DNA of 64,000 nt from Periplaneta americana (taxonomy: Eukaryota; Arthropoda; Insecta; Blattodea; Blattidae), in assembly GCF_040183065.1 (NCBI RefSeq), contig NC_091121.1, positions 64,078,287 to 64,142,286 of the forward strand, read 5' to 3'. Made by a program: the position numbers and the translations under genes. Positions 56,640-64,000 of this stretch are shown here, piece by piece. Numbering within the stretch: position 1 is the stretch's first letter; each line of letters opens with the position of its first letter. The notes under the pieces are model-generated. The model had not been told where the DNA came from. It did no database searches and was given only the letters and a program-made list of their open reading frames with translations.

Positions 56640-59061
56640 GCCCACTATGTTCTGAAACCTTCTGACAGAAGACTAGATGACAAAAGCTTCTCAACGGAAT
56701 AATAACAAGCATTTCCCTTATTTATTCTGCGTTTAATTTCTTCCCGAGTGTAATTTATATTTGTTACTGTTGCTCCAAGATATTTGAATTTTTCCACCTC
56801 TTCGAAAGATAAATCTCCAATTTTTATAGTTCCATTTCGTACAATATTCTGGTCACGAGACATAATCATATAGGCCTACTTAGTCTTTTCGGGATTTATT
56901 TCCAACCCTATCGCTTTACTTGCCTCAACTAGAATTTCCGCGTTTTCCCTAATCGTTTGTGGATTTTTCTCCTAGTATATTCACGTCATCCGCATAGACA
57001 AGAAGCTGATGTAACCCATTCAACTCCAAACCCTGTCTATTATCCTGAACTTTCCTAATGGCATATTATAGAGCGAAGTTAAAAATGATAGTGCATCTCC
57101 CTGCTTTAGCCCGCAGTGAATTGGAAAAGCATCAGATAGAAACTGGCCTATACGGACTCTGCTGTATGTTTCACTAAGACACATTTTAATTAATCGAACT
57201 ATTTTCTTGGGAATACCAAATTCAATAAGAATATTATATAAAACTTCTCTCTTAACCGAGTCATACGCCTTTTTGAAATCTATGAATAACTGATGTACTG
57301 TACCCTTATACTCCCATTTTTTCTCCAATATCTGTCGAATATAAAAAATCTGATCAATAGTCGATCTATTACGCCTAAAACCACACTGATGATCCCCAAT
57401 AATTTCATCTACATATGGAGTTAATCTTCTCAAAAGGATATTCGACAACATTTTGTACGACGTCAACAAAAGTGATATTCCTCGAAAGTTACTACAGTTA
57501 GTCTTATCCCCCTTCTTAAAAATAGGTACGATTATGGACTCCTTCCATTGTTCTGGACAATTTCCTTTTCCCAAATTGCAAGTACAAGTTTATAAATTTC
57601 GCTAGATAATGCCCTTCCACCCTCTTGCATTAATTCTGCTGGAATTTGATCAATACCTGGAGACTTGTACTTTTTCAGATTTTCTATCGCAATTTCGACT
57701 TCAGAAAGTGTGGATTCTGGTATGAATGGCTCAGCAGTTTGTATTTGAATTTCGTCCTGATCATTTCTATTTGGCCTATGTATATTTAGTAGTTGCCCAA
57801 AATAGTTTTTCCATCTGTTCAGGATTGAATTAGAGTCTGCAAGTAAGTCACCATTCTCATCCTTGATCACGTTTACCCTTGCCTGATATCCGTTTTTAAA
57901 TTCCTTTATACTCTTATATAAATCTCGAATGTTTTTATTCTTACTATTTGTTTCTACCTCATTCAGTTTTTCCTTCAAGTAATCTCTCTTTTTATTCCTA
58001 AGTGTACGACTTGCTTCCCATCTTTCATTGAAATAATTATCTCTCTTCTCCTCAACTGGATCCTGGAAGAATTTCAATTTTGCCTGTTTCCTTCTATCTA
58101 CTACAATGGAACAATCTTCATCAAACCATGGTTTCTTTTTCTTAGTTTCATAATAACCTATGCTCTGCTCAGCTGCAATTTTGATATTATCTCGGACATT
58201 GTCCCACACGCTATTAACATCTAACTCTTCCTCAGCTTCGTCAACAGTCGCTAAAGCAGCAAACCTATTTGAAATTTCAACCTGATAATGTTGCTTAGTT
58301 TCCTCGTCCTTTAATTTCAAAATATTGAATCTACTAATATTAGCTTGTTGCTCTACTCGCTTGGCTACTGATAGTCTTTCTCTTAATTCTCCAATTACCA
58401 AATAATGGTCAGAATTACAGTCTGCCCCCCTGAAAGTTCGAATGATTACTATACTAGTGTGCCTTCTTTTATCTACCAAGATGTGATCTATCTGGTTATG
58501 AGTCATTCCGTCTGGAGAAGTCCAAGTATATTTATGTATATCCTTATGGGGGAATGTTGTACTCTTGACAATTAAATTTTTTGATGTGACAAAGTTGACT
58601 AACCTAACTCCATTGTCATTACTACTTACGTGCAGGCTCTCTTTTCCAATTGTAGGTTTAAAAATATCCTCCCTTCCTAGTTTAGCATTGAAATCCCCCA
58701 ATAAAACTTTCATGTGATATCTAGGTAACTGATCAAAAGTGTGTTCCAATTCCTCATAGAAGCTATCCTTTATATGGTCGTCTTTCTATTCTGTAGGGGC
58801 GTGAGCATTTATAACTACGATATCGCACCATCTACCCTTAAGTACTAAATACGATAACCTGTCACTGATAAATTCGACCTTTTTTACTGCTGATTTTATT
58901 CTTTTATGTACAGAGAATCCTGTTCCTAATTGGTGATTATCGTTTCCTTCCCATAATACAGTAAGTATTATCAGTAAGTAGCAAGATCGATTATTCATAA
59001 AATATCCAGTCAACTGAATAATCGATCTTGCTACGTACAACATTATTACCCATTTCAGCAA
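56640..59061 (-). pseudogene. RTE-like LINE: endonuclease plus RT, frameshifted
   Basis: Minus-strand order: an endonuclease segment (59061-58786) with LGTGFSVHKRIK and VVINAHAPTE; endonuclease-linker frame (58749-57532) with LLGDFNAKLGRED, TWTSPDGMTHNQIDHILVD and the catalytic-type GADCNSDHYLV; linker NKKRDYLKEKL; and RT onset KYKSPGIDQIPAEL. The RT frame (57574-57020) has VPIFKKGDKTNCSNFRGISL, QCGFRRNRSTIDQIF and FIDFKKAYDSV, then HCGLKQGDALS. YADD appears only in shifted frames near 56990. FKYLGATVTNINY follows (56869-56645). Frameshifts occur near 58770, 57550, 57050 and 56870. Same family as 11500-12250; the 3' end is lost. Confidence 0.85.
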
Positions 59062-59140
59062 TGGTCGTCAGTACTCGCTGAAATGGGTAATAATGTTGTA
59101 CGTAGCAAGATCGATTATTCAGTTGACTGGATATTTTATG
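58996..59140. repeat. Perfect 63-bp palindrome at the LINE 5' end
   Basis: 58996-59058 is the exact reverse complement of 59078-59140, with a 19-base loop. A shorter overlapping inverted pair (TAGCAAGATCGATTATTCA, near 58978 and 59017) is nested inside it. Confidence 0.9.
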
Positions 59141-59159
59141 AGGTTGTCATGACTGAGAT

Positions 59160-59540
59160 ATCTATTGTTAACAATAGACCTTGACTGACGAGTATGACTG
59201 GTGCTCTTAGGATTGGCGGAGGGGTTCGGGGTTTTTCACAAGCAACAAGTTATACTAAAGATGTTTAGCATTAGTGTAAAACTAGCCTATGTCTCCTATA
59301 GTGGTCGGGACATAAGTAACCTTTACCATAATTTTAAGTAGGATTGCCATCCGTCCAGCTTTCGGCGGGATTATCCCGGAATTTGATTGAAACACTGTTC
59401 TGTATCCCAGGCAAACACACTTTTGTACCGCCTATACCAATTCTGACAGCAGAAAAGAACAATATTCTAAATATGGGCCTGCATGGAAACACAAATGTGA
59501 GTGAGCATGTAAAGATATTTTCTTGTTGTTCATTTTTATG
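59160..59540. other. Unassigned stretch
   Basis: No gene or repeat recognised. Confidence 0.4.
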
Positions 59541-59547
59541 TTAATTC

Positions 59548-59656
59548 TATAGGCTTCATTAATTCATTTATGGTTTTCTGCCCAAGGGCAAGTTCTTCTT
59601 CGTCAATTGTCCCTTTTTGCAGCCCTTCTCTTCGTCTCTGCATACAATCCATATAC
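59548..59656 (-). mobile_element. LINE (family 2) 3'-end fragment
   Basis: The block ATTCATTTATGGTTTTCTGCCCAAGGGCAAG corresponds to the start of the 3' ends at 16735 and 31350. GTCTCTGCATACAATCCATATA follows, then it breaks off at 59656. Confidence 0.65.
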
Positions 59657-59703
59657 AGTAGAACCTCGATTATCGTCTCTCGATTCACCGTCTCGCTTAA
59701 CCG
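59657..59703. mobile_element. Possible pogo/Tigger-type terminus fragment
   Basis: CAGTAGAACCTCGATTATCG after a TA resembles the terminal repeat of pogo-like DNA transposons. No matching opposite end was found in the window. Confidence 0.4.
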
Positions 59704-59890
59704 TGAGGCCGGCCCAAAGAGTTTGTAATATATAACTAGAGACACCAACGGCGCTAGTTTCGTGTACAAAATTGAACCGCTGTTTGGCCGCCATTAAAGG
59801 GAGTTGATGCTTCGCCGGGAGTGCGAGCAGTTCATGATTTTTGAGGAGTACGAATAAACATAAGCACACTTGAAGGGAAATAATAAGAAA

Positions 59891-60109
59891 ATGGTGAAAT
59901 ACTGCGCCGCAAATGATTGTTCGAACATAGCTACTATTGTAGGATGCTCAGGAAACCATGCATATCTTAATATTTGGAAGAATGTTCCAAATGCAGTTTC
60001 TCCTTTGAATGTGTTTACAAAATGTCGGAATATTTCTTGGATAAAGTTTTTCCAGAAACACATTAATCAGGTTTATAAGGTTGGTTCCAACAATGTATGC
60101 AAGGGTTAG
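59891..60109 (+). CDS. 73-residue THAP-like N-terminal frame
   Basis: Starts MVKYCAANDCSN, which fits the C-x4-C start of a THAP zinc finger, the DNA-binding domain of P-element transposases and their host derivatives. A Trp in ISWIKFF lies roughly where THAP domains have one. The C-x2-H second half and AVPTIF box cannot be identified. The protein stops at residue 73, by truncation or because an intron follows. No transposase core is seen downstream, where the minisatellite lies. It may be a fossil of the transposase that once moved this element. Confidence rests on the first dozen residues and the context. Confidence 0.4.
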   Translation: MVKYCAANDCSNIATIVGCSGNHAYLNIWKNVPNAVSPLNVFTKCRNISWIKFFQKHINQVYKVGSNNVCKG

Positions 60110-60299
60110 GTGCCATCATATTACAGTGGATTATAACAGCAGAGTGCATAAGAAAATCCTCAGACTATATCTGTCTAAAACTGTTTTGTTTCACAATAAA
60201 TGAATTAATCATGTAATTTCCGTATTTTACAGTATATACTTCTAGTTTTTGGTTGTATTAAATGCAAAGAAATTAATGAAAATATAGCTGATGGCCTAG

Positions 60300-61060
60300 C
60301 TAGGCCTATTATTACCACTACCGGTGCTACTAGGTCTACTATGACCACTACTACTAGGTCTTATTACCACTACTACTAACTAGGTCTCACTACTACTAGG
60401 CCTACTAATACCAACAAAACTAGGTCTACTATTACCACTACTACTAGGCCTACTATTACCACTACTACTAGGCCTACTATTACCACTACTACTAGGCCTA
60501 CTAATACTACCAAAACTAGGCCTCCTATTACCGTTACTACTAGGCCTATTACCATTACTAATAGGCCTATTACCACTACTACTAGGCCTATTACCACTAC
60601 TACTAACTAGGCCTACTATTACCACTAAAACTAGGCCTACTATTAGCACTAATACTACTCCTATTACCACTACTACTAGGCCTATTATTACCACTACTAC
60701 TAGGTATACTATTACCACTACTACTAGGCCTACTATTGCCACAAAAACTAGACCTACTATTACCACAAAAACTGGACCTACTACTACCACTACTCCTACA
60801 CCTACTATTATCACTACTACTAAGCCTACTATTACCACTATTACTACTCCTATTACTACCACTACTACTAGGTCTACTATTACCACTACTACTAGGCCTA
60901 CTAATACTACCAAAACTAGGCCTCGTATTACCACTACTACTAGGCCTATTACCACTACTACTAGGCCTATTACTACCACTACTACTTGGCCTACTATTAC
61001 CACTACTATTAGGTCTTCTATCACCACTATTCCTAGGCCTACTATTACCGCTACTAATTG
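60300..61060. repeat. Imperfect minisatellite of TACTAGGCCTA..ACCACTAC units
   Basis: Units of about 15-27 bases combine TAGGCCTA and TATTACCACTACTAC. Larger blocks repeat, for example the CTAATACTACCAAAACTAGGC block at about 60501 and 60901. Val/Ile-, Ser/Asn/Arg- and Leu/Pro-rich frames over it are repeat artefacts. Confidence 0.9.
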
Positions 61061-61669
61061 TATTAAAAAGTCTGTACAGACCTCTAACTTGGTGGTCATC
61101 AACTACACAATGAATAAATTGTTTTATGATAAAATTTATTCTCATTATATTTTAAATCAGTTTCCAGAATTTTTATGATCTCTTATTTCACCACTAAATA
61201 TTTTCTAAGCACCATATACCTTCCTCTTCCTTTGCATGAAAGGTCTGAAATATAGATCATTTTAAATATTACAGTAAATATCCATTATTATGTCCTTAAA
61301 ACAATACTAGTAATACCATTATTGCCATTATTCAATATTTCACATACTTATCCCGAGTGTATATGGGTGATTTAATTTATTTTTGAGAATATCGCCAAAG
61401 ATGAATCACTATAATACTTTAATAAATATAGCGCTCCTATGCCATTCATGTTTATTTCATCACGACTCATCCTTTGTAAAAGATTTTTAAAACAGTGTCT
61501 ATCACCAGGCTACATCAATGTATTGTGGTACTGTTTTCTAATTTCGCGCCGCAAACACTCCCTTTAATGGCGGATGCTAGCCGATTCAATTTGTGACATT
61601 TTTCTTGCCTGCCACTCACGGGTATGTGTCTCTAGTAAGTATTACAAACTCTTTGGGCCGGCCGGTCCC

Positions 61670-62235
61670 CAAGGTCCCCAGGAGCTACTCAGCTAACTGC
61701 TTCAAAGAGTACGAGACACGGCAGCCAAAAAGCACGTGGTGTGTTTAAAAAAAATCTGACTTTTTCAAACAAAAACTGTTTCATGAAAATTACACCACCT
61801 GGCAGAGTTTAATTGTGGCTAAAAATGCCTATTTTACCGTTTAGTACCTATTTTGTTTTTTGAGCTTAAAATTGCCTAAATTAAATATTTATGGAGATCT
61901 TTAATTTCTCGGGAAAGTACGAAGTTAAGTTGTAATCAAGGGATTTTTTTTTTCATTAATGAAATTATTTGAATCTTGTGAATAGTTTCCACTTTGATAT
62001 CGCCATACTTATACTAAAATGACATGCAATATCGCTGCTCAATTCGTTTCATTTAACAACTCGACGGGGTGTTCACTACGCTTTCTCACTTATAGGCCCA
62101 CTGCCAGCGACTGATCCTTTCTGCGAGCTGGAAAAAAATCACGTATGAGCGTGAATATCCCCTACGTATCTCCACCGAAGGACCAATACCATGCTCCATT
62201 TAATTACGCGGGAAAAATTAAAGTTCGATATTTTT
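61670..62235. other. Unassigned stretch
   Basis: No gene recognised. The CCTAAAT-type motifs at 61870 and 63195-63255 are short and inverted relative to each other, possibly remnants of an outer element enclosing the fold-back at 62236. Confidence 0.35.
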
Positions 62236-62932
62236 AAGGGGTTAAGTACAGCTTTCAGCAGTAAAATTTTTGGAAATATTCAACATTTTTTTCCTCCATT
62301 ATTGTATCTTGCACAATAATGAAAATTGGTATATGTAAAACACTGTCCTTCTGCTATATGAAAAAATAATTTTATAATTTAACACTATATATAATTTTTT
62401 TCAAAATTCAAAATTGTGGCAGTTCATTATGCAGTGATGAAGCGTTTCCCTCATAACTCATAACCTTGTTAACTTTTTCATGTTCTCTCTCTTTTATTTC
62501 ATTGCTGAAACTCATGTTTACAATATCATGCTCTTTCAACTACATTCCTTAATAAATAATATTTTTTTTATTTTGTGTTAGAAGAAAATACTGATATTTA
62601 ACCTTTTTTAAAATGAATTTATTTTTTATCAGACAATCTACCAAAGGTAGAGAACTGATCTTGCATCATATATGACATGCATAAATACACACAAAAAATT
62701 CATCACAGAATGTTGGTTAGTTTTGAGTTATATGGGAAAAGCTCATCACTGCACAGTAAACTGAATTAAAATAAATGTAAATAATTTTTTTTAATCGTAA
62801 AAATATATTTCTTTTTCATATAGCAGAAGAACAATGTTTTATACATACTAATTTTGATTATTGTACAAGGTACAGTAATGGAGGAAAAAAATGTTAAATG
62901 TTGTACCTAACCCCTTAAACACTCCACATATT
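62236..62932. mobile_element. About 700-bp fold-back element
   Basis: AAGGGGTTAAGTACA at 62237 is mirrored by TGTACCTAACCCCTT ending near 62932. Inverted similarity continues through AACATTTTTTTCCTCCATTA(T/C)TGTA and CTTCTGCTATATGAAAAA to GCAGTGATGA near 62432 and TCATCACTGCAC near 62743, about 200 bases per arm. No coding capacity. Confidence 0.75.
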
Positions 62933-63664
62933 AAAATTAGTATATGTACTTGATCATATTTAAAGTTATGTTAATTTTTTTATAACTGTTGACTTTTAAT
63001 GCTTCCTATGAATAAGATAGCACCAGGAGAATGAGAGCATTGAAATAATGTACAACATGACAAAAATTTTATTTTGTGGTCAATAAATAGATTTACTATA
63101 GTTAATTAACTTTATTTATTTTATTAATTTCATATTTCTTACATCCATTTTTCTGTTAATGATAGTGATATTATGTGGTATTACACATTTTAAAAGCCTA
63201 AATTTTTTTTTAGAAGCTATTTTTACAGATTTGGAGTTTATTTTACGTGCCTAAATCTACATTTTTAGAGCTTAAATTCCGAGGTCCAGCTATCACACAA
63301 AATATTTTTCAAGGTTAAAGGATCTGAAATGGGATCCAACCCACCTCTTGAAGGCAAAAACTGAGGACCACGATTGCCTGTGAACTCATGGTCAAGAGAA
63401 ACCGTTTAATAACACCTGTGTGAATACACAGCATTGTAGCACTTCTACCCTAACTGGTTGACCGAATAAACTATTTTTTATTTGTATGAGATCTTATTTT
63501 GAACTAAGTTTAAACGATTTCGAAAGTATTAGCAATTTCGAATAACAACGCTTATGCATTCTCTTCTTATTTCTTCAAGCAATGACAGGATAATAATTAT
63601 TATCCTGTCATTATTATTATAATTATAATTATATCAACTTATTATATCAACTATTATTAGTTGT

Positions 63665-63729
63665 TATTATTAATAGTAGTAGTAGTAGTAGTAGCAGCAG
63701 TAGCAGTAGCAGTAGCAGCAGCAGCAGTA
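63665..63729. repeat. (AGT)n/(AGC)n microsatellite
   Basis: Trinucleotide run shifting from AGT to AGC, just after a TAATAATTATTATCCTGTCA-type inverted repeat (63575-63615). Confidence 0.85.
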
Positions 63730-63812
63730 TTTAATATTGAAAATGAAACTAAATATTAACATGAGTGGTGTTACTTTGATTGTTTTGACGATGATTTTGA
63801 TTATATTTATGA

Positions 63813-64000
63813 CTAGCCGTACCCGTGCGCTCCGCTGCACCCGTTAGAAATAAATATAAAGTAATTACATAATTAAAATAGGACATTTGATCCAGGAAAC
63901 ATTCGTGTTTGATAGAAGGATAAATCGTTTAATATGTTACTTAATTTAAATTGCATCCAAATAATTAAAATGCGATCATTTTGGTCCAGAGACCACTCAT
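63813..64000. repeat. Dispersed repeat, copy of 56272-56460
   Basis: Begins CTAGCCGTACCCGTGCGCTC and ends in CAGAGACCACTCAT at the window edge, so it may continue beyond. Confidence 0.85.

Larger units (their letters stand above)
59707..61663. mobile_element. 1957-bp inverted-repeat element with THAP-like frame
   Basis: GGCCGGCCCAAAGAGTTTGTAATA at 59707 is mirrored at 61663. Similarity extends inward: ACTAGAGACAC, AATTGAA(C/T)CG and CCGCCATTAAAGGGAGT recur in inverted order at 61546-61630, about 110 bases per arm. The interior holds the frame 59891-60109 and a minisatellite (60300-61060). The flanks show no clear target duplication, so the superfamily is open. The THAP-like start would suit a P-like element. 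Confidence 0.65.

Noticed and set aside
60380..61145. 240-, 180- and 125-codon frames at 60.4-61.1 kb
   Set aside because: They are translations of the TACTAGGCCTA minisatellite in several frames; composition follows the repeat.

Overview
The window looks like nuclear DNA of an insect and is mostly repeats. It is AT-rich, has long introns with consensus splice sites, and carries many tRNA-derived SINEs, broken non-LTR retrotransposons, mariner, hAT-like and other inverted-repeat DNA elements, microsatellites and two satellite arrays. The SINE heads and LINE families resemble ones I associate with cockroaches and termites (Blattodea). That placement is an inference from memory, not a database result. 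I see no bacterial operons, CRISPR arrays, rRNA genes, LTR retroelements or viral genes.

One host gene can be reconstructed with good support. It lies on the minus strand between about 34.39 kb and 19.87 kb. Exon A (34318-34387) holds the start codon. Exon B (26508-26575) completes a signal peptide. A 3.3 kb exon C (19867-23166) encodes 1099 residues. All four internal splice ends match GT/AG consensus and the reading phases agree (1, then 0). The product is about 1135 residues: a secreted, cysteine-free, Pro/Ser/Thr/Arg-rich protein with poly-Thr tracts and an 11-residue tandem repeat. It is probably an extracellular-matrix, cuticle or mucin-like protein, and I cannot name it. A splice acceptor just upstream of the start codon implies at least one further 5' exon to the right. 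A second, weak host candidate is an orphan minus-strand terminal exon near 12.8-13.1 kb.

Layout: 0-1.4 kb, CTTT repeat and a 147-bp tandem repeat built from two related halves. 1.4-19.4 kb, SINEs, LINE remnants, a perfect 114-bp palindrome at 7.3-7.5 kb, an RTE-like LINE 3' part at 11.5-12.25 kb, an inverted-repeat element at 14.5-15.1 kb and a hAT-like MITE at 17.6 kb. 19.4-34.4 kb, the secreted-protein gene; its introns hold a second copy of the 14.5 kb element, a degenerate LINE at 28.2-30.4 kb and another LINE at 31.3-32.3 kb. 35.2-38.1 kb, a full SINE and a 21-copy 92-bp satellite. 38.4-42.3 kb, a SINE and a LINE split by a tRNA-bearing insertion with a 12-bp target duplication. 45.0-46.35 kb, an imperfect triplet-phased minisatellite. 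48.8-49.9 kb, a mariner with intact ends, interrupted by a SINE. 52-53.1 kb, a fold-back element beside a pentanucleotide array. 56.6-59.1 kb, an RTE-like LINE. 59.7-61.7 kb, an inverted-repeat element with a THAP-like reading frame. 62.2-62.9 kb, another fold-back element.

The genes do not form a pathway. The mobile elements document successive, nested insertions around and inside one large secreted-protein gene.
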